In this document: in pieces, positions 32,167 to 39,535 of the stretch
Layout: each line of letters begins with the position of its first letter
Position numbering within the stretch: position 1 is the stretch's first letter
From: Pseudomonadota bacterium
Lineage (GTDB): Bacteria; Pseudomonadota; Gammaproteobacteria; Xanthomonadales; Xanthomonadaceae
Reading direction: 5' to 3'
Assembly (NCBI GenBank): GCA_023438325.1
Contig: JAEXRB010000259.1
Span: 1-39,535, forward strand
DNA: 39,535 nucleotides
Program-made: the position numbers and the translations under genes
Notes under the pieces: generated by a model
The model's database searches: none
Told to the model about the DNA's origin: nothing
The model's input: only the letters and a program-made list of their open reading frames with translations

Positions 32167-33780
32167 TCACCACGCCATCATGCGCCAGCCCTCCGAAGTG
32201 GCACGCAAGCGATGCGTCAGGCCAAGTTTTTCGAGAAACACCTCGTCATGCGATACCACCACCAGTGCGCCTCGATAGGCACACAGCATCGTTTCCAGTG
32301 CCTGCACTGACGGCAGATCAAGGTGATTGCATGGCTCATCCAGCAACAACAGTCGCGGGGGCGGATCGGCGTGGAGCACGCACGCCAGGGTTGCCTTCAA
32401 TCGCTCCCCGCCACTGAGCGCACCGATGGGAGCCGAGATCCTTGCCGCATCCAGCCCCGACTGCGCCAGGCGCGTGCGCAGATCAGCATCGACACCGCCA
32501 GAAATGGCAGCCTGCATGTGTTCAAGAATGGAGCGCTCTGGCGCCAGGGCGGTCAGGCGCTGGTCGAGAAATATCGTTTCGGAAGCGACCTTGCAGGTTC
32601 CCGCCAAGGGTGCAACTCGCCCCGCCATGACATTCAGCAAGGTCGACTTGCCGCATCCGTTCGGGCCCACCACAGCGATACGCTGCTGCCCGATCAACGT
32701 CAGTTGAACATCGCGCATGACACCTGACACGAAAGGCAGTTGCACCGCTTCCAGCGCTGCCACGCGCCGCTGTGCTGACTGCACGATGGGAAGTGCGCGC
32801 AGGGAAATTACCCTGTCTTCCTCCACTTGCCGGGCCGCGTCACGCACGCGCCGATCCAACTGCTCGCGACTGGCGGCGTGCTGGCGCCGGAGGCGGCCTG
32901 CCGAGGACTCACTGCGCTCCTTCTGACGCCCCAGAAGGATATTCGCCTGATTGGCCTCCTTGCCATGTTGTGCACCGCGACCCTGTCGCCGGACTTGACG
33001 CTCGCGCTCGATCCGCATGGCCTGCTCTTCGCGCTGGCGCTCGAGCTTGCGCTGCTCAAGCTGATCGAGTGCGTTCTGTCGCTCCTGCGATTTGCATTGC
33101 GCGTAGAAGGTGTAGTTGCCGCCGTAACTGCGCAATCCGAGGGCGGAGAGTTCGACGGTACGCTGCATCGCATCGAGCAACTCCCGATCGTGACTGATCA
33201 CCAGCAACCCGCGTGTCCAGCGTTGCAACTGCGTGATGAGTGACTGCCGGCTCGGGCGATCAAGATGGTTGCTGGGCTCATCCAGGATCATGAAATCGGA
33301 ATCCGACAACCATGCGCCCATCAATGCGACACGCATGGCTTCGCCACCACTCAGACGGCTTGCCGGCGTGAACAGATCGAGATGATCCAGGCCATGCCGC
33401 GTCAATTCCTGCACGAACCTGTCGCGCATGTCCCAGCGTTCGCCAACGATCTCGAAATCCTCGGGCGCAACACTTCCGTCCTCGATGCGCGCCAGCGCAT
33501 CCAGCACCTTCTCGACACCCGCCAGGCTGGCAACGCCGCCGCCTTCGGGCATCGCTGTCTGTTGTGCCAGATAATGCACCTGGCCCGATCGCAGGCATTT
33601 GCCTTCGGCAGGTTGCAGATGTCCGGCCAGAATGCGCGCGAGCACGGTCTTGCCGACGCCATTGCGCCCGACCAGCCCGGTGGAGCGTGCATCGAAGGTT
33701 TCGTCGAGACCGGAAAACAAGAGCCTGCCATCCGGCAGGACATGGGACACGCCTTCCAGCGTGAGATGGGGATTCGTCAT
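32167..33780 (-). CDS. ABC-F family ATPase (second copy in window, subfamily uncertain)
   Basis: A soluble ABC-F protein of 537 residues with two nucleotide-binding domains. NBD1: Walker A GLVGRNGVGKTVLAR, signature RLSGGEAMRVAL, Walker B FMILDEPSNHLDRP and LLVISHDREL. A long basic, Gln/Arg-rich linker follows (KLERQREEQAMRIERERQVRR...), then NBD2: AVVGPNGCGKSTLLN, ALSGGERLKATLA, LLLLDEPCNHLDLP and VVVSHDEVFL. Both Walker B glutamates are present. ABC-F proteins bind the ribosomal E site; some protect against antibiotics, others tune translation. It is not obviously EttA, Uup, YbiT or YheS. The ATG at 33778-33780 (MTNPHLTLEG) is chosen; ATG two codons earlier is also possible, and the frame is open upstream to 34047. 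No strong ribosome binding site is seen. It precedes the esterase-like gene by 132 bp, so they could be co-transcribed. Confidence 0.87.
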   Translation of the reverse strand: MTNPHLTLEGVSHVLPDGRLLFSGLDETFDARSTGLVGRNGVGKTVLARILAGHLQPAEGKCLRSGQVHYLAQQTAMPEGGGVASLAGVEKVLDALARIEDGSVAPEDFEIVGERWDMRDRFVQELTRHGLDHLDLFTPASRLSGGEAMRVALMGAWLSDSDFMILDEPSNHLDRPSRQSLITQLQRWTRGLLVISHDRELLDAMQRTVELSALGLRSYGGNYTFYAQCKSQERQNALDQLEQRKLERQREEQAMRIERERQVRRQGRGAQHGKEANQANILLGRQKERSESSAGRLRRQHAASREQLDRRVRDAARQVEEDRVISLRALPIVQSAQRRVAALEAVQLPFVSGVMRDVQLTLIGQQRIAVVGPNGCGKSTLLNVMAGRVAPLAGTCKVASETIFLDQRLTALAPERSILEHMQAAISGGVDADLRTRLAQSGLDAARISAPIGALSGGERLKATLACVLHADPPPRLLLLDEPCNHLDLPSVQALETMLCAYRGALVVVSHDEVFLEKLGLTHRLRATSEGWRMMAW

Positions 33781-33931
33781 ATGCATTGTCCAGAGATGCC
33801 GAGTGCTCCCCACGGTGCGGGGAAGGCGGAAACGGGCCGTCTTGGTGACGGCGGCATCACTGACGCATTGGACGAACACCTCGACAGGAACTGGAGCGCA
33901 GGCGCTGATTCTACTCCGGCAACCACACCCG

Positions 33932-33954
33932 CGGCTGTCTGGACACGACAGCCG
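33932..33954 (-). terminator. Hairpin just downstream of the LysR gene
   Basis: CGGCTGTC and GACAGCCG form a perfect 8-bp stem around a 7-base loop, 8 bases after the LysR stop on the minus strand. No T-run follows, so it is a weak terminator or simply an mRNA 3' stabiliser. Confidence 0.4.
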
Positions 33955-33961
33955 ACTCACC

Positions 33962-34894
33962 TCAGCGCAAGATCGAATCCGGCATTGCACCACAGGCGAA
34001 CACAAGAAACTGCTGGAAGGCGTAGGCCACTGGCGACAAGCGCTCATCGCGACGCGACACCAGACCCACTTCCATCGGCGGCACGATATCGGCTACAGGG
34101 CGGGCCTCGATGCGGCGACCTTCCAGCGACCATGGGCGATACACGATGTCGGAAAGAATGGTGACGCCGAAACCATGCGCCACCAGCCCGCGCAAAGCTT
34201 CCAGCGTCGATGTGCGGAAAGCGATGTTGGGCATCACGCCCGCCACATTCCAATAGCGCAACGTGGACGTTTCGCCCTCGTCCACGGTCAGCATGATGTA
34301 GGGATGCGCGGCGACATCGGCCAGGCCCACGCGTGGCAAAGCCGCCAGCGGATGGTTTTGCGCCAGCCATAGCTGCCGGCGCGAGGTCGCCAGCACCTGC
34401 CGGCGCAGCTCGGGGGCCGCATCCATGTTGGAGGTGATGCACATGCCCAGATCGAGATCGCGCTCGGCCACGCCTTGCTGGATGCCGGGGCGATCCATGT
34501 CGATCAGGTCGAAATCCACTTTCGGGTAATCACGCCGGAAGCGCGCCAGCAAGGCCGGCAGGAAATAGCCAAGCACGGTGTACGACGCACCAAGCCGGAC
34601 CACGCCCTCCAGATCGTCGCCCAGAAACAGCGGCTCGTTCAGCGCATCCTGCAAGGTATCGAGCGCATGCCGCACATGCTGGTGGAAGCGGTGGCCGGCG
34701 GCAGTCAGCGCCACGCCATGCCGCTGGCGCTCGAACAAATCGGCCCCGACCACGCGCTCGAGCTGGCCGATGGCCGTGGTGATGACCGATTGGGACACAT
34801 GCATTTGCCGCGCAGCGAGCGAGATCTGGCCCGATTCGGCCGCAGCGGCGAAATAGCGCAATTGCTTGAGCGAGAGGTTGCCGGGAATAGACAT
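33962..34894 (-). CDS. LysR-family transcriptional regulator
   Basis: A 310-residue LysR-type regulator. The winged helix-turn-helix is at residues about 8-67: LKQLRYFAAAAESGQISLAARQMHVSQSVITTAIGQLE, then GADLFERQRHGVALTAAG. The effector domain follows with VRLGASYTVLGYFLPALLARFRRDYP and a hinge typical of periplasmic-binding folds, ending near residue 295. The ATG at 34892-34894 gives the normal N-terminus. It is divergent from the bkd operon by 146 bp, where a GATTA-N12-TAATC dyad lies, so control of the operon is likely. In Pseudomonas the known bkd regulator is BkdR of the Lrp family; a LysR protein in this place is different. The effector is unknown. Confidence 0.92.
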   Translation of the reverse strand: MSIPGNLSLKQLRYFAAAAESGQISLAARQMHVSQSVITTAIGQLERVVGADLFERQRHGVALTAAGHRFHQHVRHALDTLQDALNEPLFLGDDLEGVVRLGASYTVLGYFLPALLARFRRDYPKVDFDLIDMDRPGIQQGVAERDLDLGMCITSNMDAAPELRRQVLATSRRQLWLAQNHPLAALPRVGLADVAAHPYIMLTVDEGETSTLRYWNVAGVMPNIAFRTSTLEALRGLVAHGFGVTILSDIVYRPWSLEGRRIEARPVADIVPPMEVGLVSRRDERLSPVAYAFQQFLVFACGAMPDSILR

Positions 34895-34919
34895 CTGTTT
34901 TGCAGATACCTGCGCAGTC

Positions 34920-34958
34920 GATTAAGCAATTTACGATAATCTACGAACGGCCTAGACT
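34920..34958 (+). promoter_or_regulatory. LysR-type dyad overlapping a candidate bkd promoter
   Basis: GATTA (34920-34924) and TAATC (34937-34941) form an interrupted dyad 12 bases apart, in the style of LysR sites. TTTACG (34930-34935) and TAGACT (34953-34958) with a 17-base spacer could be the -35 and -10 of the bkd operon, about 83 bp before the start of bkdA1. Both are inferred by eye. Confidence 0.4.
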
Positions 34959-35027
34959 TCACAAGATCGCGAAAGCCGCATCCGCCCGCGCCAGCCGCCG
35001 GATACGACACGCGCCCCACACCTGCCC

Positions 35028-35032
35028 AAGGA
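35028..35032 (+). promoter_or_regulatory. Ribosome binding site fixing the bkdA1 start
   Basis: AAGGA lies eight bases before ATG 35041. The same frame is open upstream to 34900, but those 47 residues are Arg/His-rich and cover the promoter region, so this site decides for 35041. Confidence 0.6.
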
Positions 35033-35040
35033 TTTCCGCC

Positions 35041-36273
35041 ATGAGCGACGCCGCGCCCTTGCGCCTGCACGTCCCCGAACCCAGTGCCCGCCCCGGGCAG
35101 ACCACCGACTTTTCCTACCTTAAACTCAGCCCGGCGGGCGCCCTGCCGGCACTGCCACTGGCTACGTCCTCGCAGCAGACCGCCAGCTACACCCAAGGCC
35201 TTATCCGGGTGCTGGATGACGATGGCAACGCCGTGGGCGACTGGGCCAAGGACATCCCCGACGAACTCCTGCTGCGCGCCATGCACGCCATGCTCAAGAC
35301 GCGCGCCTACGATGCCCGCCTCCTGATCGCACAGCGCCAGAAGAAAACCTCGTTCTACATCCAGTGCCTTGGCGAAGAAGCCATCGCCATCGGCCAGACG
35401 CTGGCATTGCGTGATGGCGACATGCATTTCCCCACCTATCGCCAGCAAGGCATCCTCATTTCCAAGGGCGTGTCGCTGGTGGAAATGATGTGTCAGGTAC
35501 TGTCCAACGCCGCCGACCCGCTCAAGGGCCGGCAGTTGCCGATCATGTATTCGTACAAGCAGCATGGCTTCTTCTCGATCTCCGGCAACCTCACCACCCA
35601 GTACATTCAGGCGGTGGGTTGGGCGATGGCCTCGGCGATCAAGGGCGACACCAAGATCGCCGCGGCATGGGTGGGCGACGGCGCCACCGCCGAGGGCGAT
35701 TTCCACGCCGCCCTGACCTTCGCACAGGTCTATCGTGCGCCGGTGATCCTCAACGTGGTCAACAACCAGTGGGCCATTTCCACCTTCCAGGCCATTGCCG
35801 GCGGCGAAAACACCACGCTGGCCACGCGTGGCCTGGGCTACGGCATTCCTTCGGTGCGCGTGGATGGCAACGATTTCCTCGCGGTTTATGCGGTTTCGCG
35901 ATGGGCAGCTGCACGCGCACGCGCCAACCTCGGCCCGACCTTGATCGAATGGATCACCTATCGCGCCGGCCCGCACTCCACCTCGGATGACCCATCCAAG
36001 TACCGCCCGGCCGATGATGCGCAGCACTTCCCGCTTGGCGATCCGATCGAACGTCTGAAGAAGCATTTGATCCTGCGCGGCCTGTGGAGCGAGGAAAAGC
36101 ACGAGCAGACCCGCAGTGAATTGGATGCCGAAATGTCGGCTGCATTGAAGGAAGCCGAAACCCACGGCGCCCTCGGCAGCGACAACCGCCCCGGTGCCGC
36201 CGACATGTTCGAGGACGTCTACAAAGAGATGCCCGAACACCTGCGCCGCCAACGCCAGCAGTTGGGAGTGTAA
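35041..36273 (+). CDS. bkdA1: Branched-chain 2-oxoacid dehydrogenase E1 alpha subunit
   Basis: Thiamine-diphosphate-dependent decarboxylase half of the branched-chain 2-oxoacid dehydrogenase complex, cytosolic, 410 residues, the same length as Pseudomonas putida BkdA1 as I recall it. The N-terminal extension of about 75 residues before TRAYDARLLIAQRQKK is a mark of the branched-chain type rather than pyruvate dehydrogenase. Core motifs: TSFYIQCLGEEAIAIG, FPTYRQQGILISKG, and the ThDP-binding AAWVGDGATAEGDFHAAL...NVVNNQWAIST. The phosphorylation-loop counterpart AGPHSTSDDPSKYR is present. It acts with the next gene product as an alpha2-beta2 enzyme on keto acids from valine, leucine and isoleucine. 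First gene of the operon, with bkdA2 five bases after its stop. Confidence 0.94.
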   Translation: MSDAAPLRLHVPEPSARPGQTTDFSYLKLSPAGALPALPLATSSQQTASYTQGLIRVLDDDGNAVGDWAKDIPDELLLRAMHAMLKTRAYDARLLIAQRQKKTSFYIQCLGEEAIAIGQTLALRDGDMHFPTYRQQGILISKGVSLVEMMCQVLSNAADPLKGRQLPIMYSYKQHGFFSISGNLTTQYIQAVGWAMASAIKGDTKIAAAWVGDGATAEGDFHAALTFAQVYRAPVILNVVNNQWAISTFQAIAGGENTTLATRGLGYGIPSVRVDGNDFLAVYAVSRWAAARARANLGPTLIEWITYRAGPHSTSDDPSKYRPADDAQHFPLGDPIERLKKHLILRGLWSEEKHEQTRSELDAEMSAALKEAETHGALGSDNRPGAADMFEDVYKEMPEHLRRQRQQLGV

Positions 36274-36278
36274 GAACG

Positions 36279-37319
36279 ATGAGCAATTCGAATCTTCCCG
36301 CCGATGGCGCGCCGATGACGATGATCCAGGCGCTGCGCTCGGCCATGGACGTGATGCTGGAACGTGACGACAACGTGGTCATCTTCGGCGAAGACGTGGG
36401 CTATTTCGGCGGTGTGTTCCGCTGCACCGATGGCCTGCAAGCCAAGTACGGCAAGCACCGCGTGTTCGATGCGCCGATTTCCGAAAGCGGCATCGCCGGC
36501 GCGGCCATCGGCATGGGCGCCTACGGCCTGCGCCCGGTGGCTGAAATCCAGTTCGCCGATTACATCTATCCGGCCTACGACCAGATCGTTTCCGAAGCCG
36601 CTCGCCTGCGTTATCGCTCCTGCGGCACCTTCACCTCGCCAATCGTGTTCCGCACGCCGTGCGGCGGTGGCATCTACGGCGGCCAGACCCACAGCCAGAG
36701 CCCGGAGGCGATCTTCACCCACGTCGCCGGCCTGCGCACGGTGATGCCATCCAATCCGTATGACGCCAAGGGCCTGCTGATCTCCTCGATCGAGAACGAC
36801 GATCCGGTGATCTTTCTCGAACCCAAGCGCCTCTACAACGGCCCCTTCGACGGCCATCACGACCGCCCCGTCGTGGCATGGGGCAAGCACCCCGGCAACG
36901 CCGTGCCCGAGGGCTACTACACCGTGCCGCTGGACAAGGCCGCCATCGCCCGCGAAGGCAAGGCCGTGACCATCCTCACCTACGGCACCACCGTCTGGGT
37001 GGCGCTCGCCGCCGCGCAGGATTCAGGCATCGACGCCGAAGTGATCGACCTGCGCAGCCTGTGGCCGCTGGACTTCGACACCATCATGGAATCGGTGAAA
37101 AAGACCCGCCGCTGCATCGTGCTGCACGAGGCCACCCGCACCTGCGGTTTCGGCGCCGAATTGGTGTCGCTGGTGCAGGAGCATTGTTTCTATCACCTGG
37201 AAGCCCCGGTCGAACGCGTCACCGGCTGGGATACGCCCTACCCGCATGCGCAGGAATGGGATTACTTCCCCGGCCCCGCCCGGGTCATCGACGCCATGCG
37301 TCGCGTGCTGGAGGACTGA
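36279..37319 (+). CDS. bkdA2: Branched-chain 2-oxoacid dehydrogenase E1 beta subunit
   Basis: Beta subunit of the branched-chain E1 decarboxylase, 346 residues. Transketolase pyrimidine-binding domain: MTMIQALRSAMDVMLERDDNVVIFGEDVGYFGGVFRCTDGL, where the glutamate of FGEDVG activates the ThDP ring; then RVFDAPISESGIAGAAIGMGAYGLRPVAEIQFADY. The C-terminal transketolase domain has VTILTYGTTVWVAL, VIDLRSLWPLDFDTI and TRTCGFGAELVSLVQE, and a histidine in the VLHEATRT turn. The sequence is complete and the length normal. It lies between E1 alpha and E2 with gaps of only 5 and 3 bases, so the three are surely one transcript. Confidence 0.95.
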   Translation: MSNSNLPADGAPMTMIQALRSAMDVMLERDDNVVIFGEDVGYFGGVFRCTDGLQAKYGKHRVFDAPISESGIAGAAIGMGAYGLRPVAEIQFADYIYPAYDQIVSEAARLRYRSCGTFTSPIVFRTPCGGGIYGGQTHSQSPEAIFTHVAGLRTVMPSNPYDAKGLLISSIENDDPVIFLEPKRLYNGPFDGHHDRPVVAWGKHPGNAVPEGYYTVPLDKAAIAREGKAVTILTYGTTVWVALAAAQDSGIDAEVIDLRSLWPLDFDTIMESVKKTRRCIVLHEATRTCGFGAELVSLVQEHCFYHLEAPVERVTGWDTPYPHAQEWDYFPGPARVIDAMRRVLED

Positions 37320-37322
37320 ACC

Positions 37323-38654
37323 ATGGGACAGCATGTCATCAAGATGCCGGACATCGGCGAAGGCATCGCGGAAGTTGAACTGATCGCCTGGAAGGTCGTC
37401 GTCGGCGGCCCGGTGAGCGAAGACGAGGTGATCGCCGAGGTCATGACCGACAAGGCCATGGTGGAAATACCATCGCCCGTCACCGGCACCGTGGTGTCCT
37501 TCGGCGGGCAGCCGGGCCAGATGATGGCGGTGGGTAGCGAGTTGATTCGTCTCGAAGTGGCGGGTCAGGGCAATGTCGGCGCCCATGACATCGCGCCACC
37601 TGCAGCGCCTGCGGTCGAAAAACCCGTGGTCGAACAACTCGTCGCGGCCGCGGCGCCGCCCGCACCTGCGCGCACGGCGGAAGCAAAACCGCAAATCACC
37701 TCGGCCCAACCCGCACCTGCTTGCGCCACCACCGCCGAACGCGGCCCGGCCACGCGCAGCGTGCTGACGCCGGGTGAAGCTCCGCTGGCCTCGCCGGCCG
37801 TGCGGCGGCGTGCGTGGGACATGGGCATCGAACTGCGTTACGTCACGCCCACAGGTTCCGGCGGTCGCATCGTGCATGCCGATCTGGATGCTTACGCGGC
37901 CAACGGTGGTGCCACGCAATCCAGCCCCAACGGCGGCAGCGCCTATGCCCGCCGCAACGGGCAAACACAGGTTCCCATCATGGGGCTGCGCCGCAAGATC
38001 GCGCAGAAGATGCAGGATTCCTGGACGCGCATTCCGCACATCACCTACGTCGAAGAAATCGACGTGACCGAAGTGGAAAACCTGCGCGCCCAGCTCAACT
38101 CGCGCTGGGGCAAGGAACGCGGCAAGCTCACCCTGCTGCCGTTCCTGGCACGATCCATCGTGCTGGCACTGCGCCAGTTCCCGCAGATGAATGCGCGTTA
38201 CGACGACCAAGCCAACATCGTCACCCGACACGAAGGCGTGCAGTTGGGCATCGCCACGCAAAGCGACAACGGCCTTTCGGTGCCGGTGGTTGCGCACGCC
38301 GAGGCGCTGGATCTGTGGCAAACCGCTACCGAGATTTCCCGACTTTCCAGCGCGGTGCGCGCCGGCAAGGCCACGCGCGAGGAGCTGAGCGGCTCCACCA
38401 TCACCATTTCAAGCCTCGGCCCGATCGGCGGCATCGCCTCCACACCCATCATCAACCACCCGGAAGTGGCCATCGTCGGCGTCAACCGCATCATCGAGCG
38501 CCCCTGTTTCCGTGAGGGTCATGTGGTGGCACGCAAGCTGATGAATCTTTCCTCGTCGTTCGACCATCGCATCGTCGATGGCATGGAAGCGGCTGAATTC
38601 GTGCAGGCCATCCGTCGCCTGCTGGAATCACCGGCCCTGTTGTTCGTGGAGTAA
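37323..38654 (+). CDS. bkdB: Branched-chain 2-oxoacid dehydrogenase E2 (dihydrolipoyl acyltransferase)
   Basis: Core of the complex, 443 residues, moving the acyl group from E1 to CoA. One lipoyl domain at residues 1-80 carries the lipoylated lysine K44 in VMTDKAMVEIP. An Ala/Pro-rich linker (about 85-145) leads to the peripheral-subunit-binding domain (about 150-190: LASPAVRRRAWDMGIELRYVTPTGSGGRI). The catalytic domain starts near 215 (VPIMGLRRKIAQKMQDSW) and ends with the acyltransferase motif SSFDHRIVDGMEAAEFVQ, holding the active histidine and aspartate. A single lipoyl domain fits BkdB; pyruvate dehydrogenase E2 often has more. It lies 3 bases after bkdA2 and 3 bases before the E3 gene. 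Confidence 0.95.
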   Translation: MGQHVIKMPDIGEGIAEVELIAWKVVVGGPVSEDEVIAEVMTDKAMVEIPSPVTGTVVSFGGQPGQMMAVGSELIRLEVAGQGNVGAHDIAPPAAPAVEKPVVEQLVAAAAPPAPARTAEAKPQITSAQPAPACATTAERGPATRSVLTPGEAPLASPAVRRRAWDMGIELRYVTPTGSGGRIVHADLDAYAANGGATQSSPNGGSAYARRNGQTQVPIMGLRRKIAQKMQDSWTRIPHITYVEEIDVTEVENLRAQLNSRWGKERGKLTLLPFLARSIVLALRQFPQMNARYDDQANIVTRHEGVQLGIATQSDNGLSVPVVAHAEALDLWQTATEISRLSSAVRAGKATREELSGSTITISSLGPIGGIASTPIINHPEVAIVGVNRIIERPCFREGHVVARKLMNLSSSFDHRIVDGMEAAEFVQAIRRLLESPALLFVE

Positions 38655-38657
38655 GCC

Positions 38658-39535
38658 GTGGCACAGACACTGGAAACCCAACTGCTGATCCTGGGCGGCG
38701 GCCCCGGCGGCTACGTGGCCGGCATCCGTGCCGGCCAGCTCGGCATCAAGACCGTGCTGGTGGAAGGCGCCACGCCCGGCGGCACCTGCCTCAACATCGG
38801 CTGCATTCCGTCCAAGGCCCTGATCCACGCCGCCGAAGAATTCTCCAAGCTGGCCGGATTTGCCGCCGGCACTTCAGTGCTCGGCATCGGCGCCCAATCG
38901 CCCACGCTGGACATTTCCAAGACCGTGGCGTGGAAGGACGGCATCGTCAAACGCCTCACCGGCGGCGTCGGTGCGCTGCTGAAAAAACACGGCGTGCGCG
39001 TGGTGAACGGCTGGGGCCAGATCACCGATGGCAAAACCGTCGATGTGGCGGGCGCAGGCGATGGCGGACAACTGTTGCGCATCCGCTGCGAACACCTGTT
39101 GCTGGCCACCGGTTCGGTACCGGTGGAACTGCCCTTCCTACCGTTCGGTGGCAAGGTGGTTTCCTCCACCGAGGCGCTCTCACCTGAAACCCTGCCCAAG
39201 CATCTGATCGTGGTGGGTGGCGGCTACATCGGCCTGGAACTGGGCACGGTGTACCGCAAGCTCGGCTGCGAAGTCACCGTGGTGGAAGCGCAGGGCCGCA
39301 TCCTGCCGGCCTACGACGCCGAACTCACCAAGCCTGTGGCGCAACATCTGGAAAAATCCGGCGTGAAACTGCTCACCGGCCATCGCGTACTCGGGCTTTC
39401 CGACACAGGCGCCTTGCGCGTGGCCGATGCGAATGGCACGGAGATTCCACTGGAGGCCGATCGCATCCTGGTGGCCGTGGGGCGCCGCGCGAAAACCGAC
39501 GGCTTCAAGCTCGAAGCGCTGCAACTGGACCTGAC
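38658..39535 (+). CDS. lpdV: Dihydrolipoyl dehydrogenase E3 (partial, 3' end outside window)
   Basis: Flavoprotein that reoxidises the lipoyl arm of E2 and makes NADH. Only the first 292 codons of about 460-470 are present; the rest lies beyond the right edge. Motifs: FAD-binding LLILGGGPGGYVAG, redox disulfide in GGTCLNIGCIPSKAL, LLLATGSVPVELP and NAD-binding LIVVGGGYIGLELG. The interface domain with the HxxxxE pair is missing because of the edge. The start is GTG at 38658, three bases after the E2 stop; no ATG fits the conserved N-terminus. The operon position makes the LpdV role likely, although the same E3 may serve other complexes. Confidence 0.92.
   Translation, partial: MAQTLETQLLILGGGPGGYVAGIRAGQLGIKTVLVEGATPGGTCLNIGCIPSKALIHAAEEFSKLAGFAAGTSVLGIGAQSPTLDISKTVAWKDGIVKRLTGGVGALLKKHGVRVVNGWGQITDGKTVDVAGAGDGGQLLRIRCEHLLLATGSVPVELPFLPFGGKVVSSTEALSPETLPKHLIVVGGGYIGLELGTVYRKLGCEVTVVEAQGRILPAYDAELTKPVAQHLEKSGVKLLTGHRVLGLSDTGALRVADANGTEIPLEADRILVAVGRRAKTDGFKLEALQLDL

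Noticed and set aside
1..39535. CRISPR array, insertion sequence or tRNA gene
   Set aside because: No spaced direct repeats, transposase motifs, terminal inverted repeats or cloverleaf pattern noticed on reading either strand; a tRNAscan and IS search would settle it.

Overview
The window looks like chromosomal DNA of a GC-rich gammaproteobacterium, most likely of the Lysobacterales (Xanthomonadales), perhaps Rhodanobacteraceae. The reasons are the run dsbA, exo/endonuclease-phosphatase, slt, NDUFA9-like protein, cca; a secreted protein ending in a DGFESG motif; a FecI/FecR system feeding a TonB receptor with a signalling domain; and a Pseudomonas-like bkd operon. I see no insertion sequence, integrase, prophage module, CRISPR array, rRNA or tRNA. 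Coding density is high: the longest gene-free gap is about 180 bp, so no stretch above 300 bp lacks a gene.

Layout. 1-1619: the start of an ABC-F ATPase (YheS type, minus strand, cut by the window edge) divergent from yceH. 1783-7619: a tightly overlapping six-gene Mrp Na+/H+ antiporter operon (mrpA with a fused B domain, then C, D, E, F, G), followed at 7690-9414 by a second cation/proton antiporter, YbaL. 9484-15193: dsbA, an exo/endonuclease/phosphatase, soluble lytic transglycosylase slt, an NDUFA9-like SDR protein and cca; the last three overlap by ATGA junctions. 15232-21225 (minus): an exported autoprocessing-type S74 protein with a small propeller-like partner, release factor 3 (prfC), and a secreted fusion of cyanophycinase and isoaspartyl peptidase. 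21326-26123: FecI-type sigma factor, FecR-type anti-sigma factor and a large TonB-dependent receptor with an STN signalling domain, closed by a strong bidirectional terminator. 26232-30533: a von Willebrand A protein with four 91-residue repeats, divergent from a membrane Ser/Thr kinase with a TPR-rich C-terminal region. 30622-33780 (minus): an erythromycin-esterase-like lipoprotein and an ABC-F ATPase. 33962-39535: a LysR regulator divergent from the branched-chain 2-oxoacid dehydrogenase operon (E1 alpha, E1 beta, E2, E3), with E3 cut by the window end.

How the genes work together. Mrp and YbaL handle pH, Na+ and K+. DsbA and Slt act in the periplasm. FecI, FecR and the receptor form a complete cell-surface signalling relay for import of an unknown ligand. 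The VWA protein and the kinase may form an envelope-sensing pair. The bkd enzymes feed branched-chain amino-acid carbon to acyl-CoA, probably under the divergent LysR regulator. The most unusual items are the secreted cyanophycinase/isoaspartyl-peptidase fusion, the VWA repeat protein facing the kinase, the S74 protein behind a leader with two mutually exclusive hairpins, and a possible frameshift at the end of the esterase-like gene.
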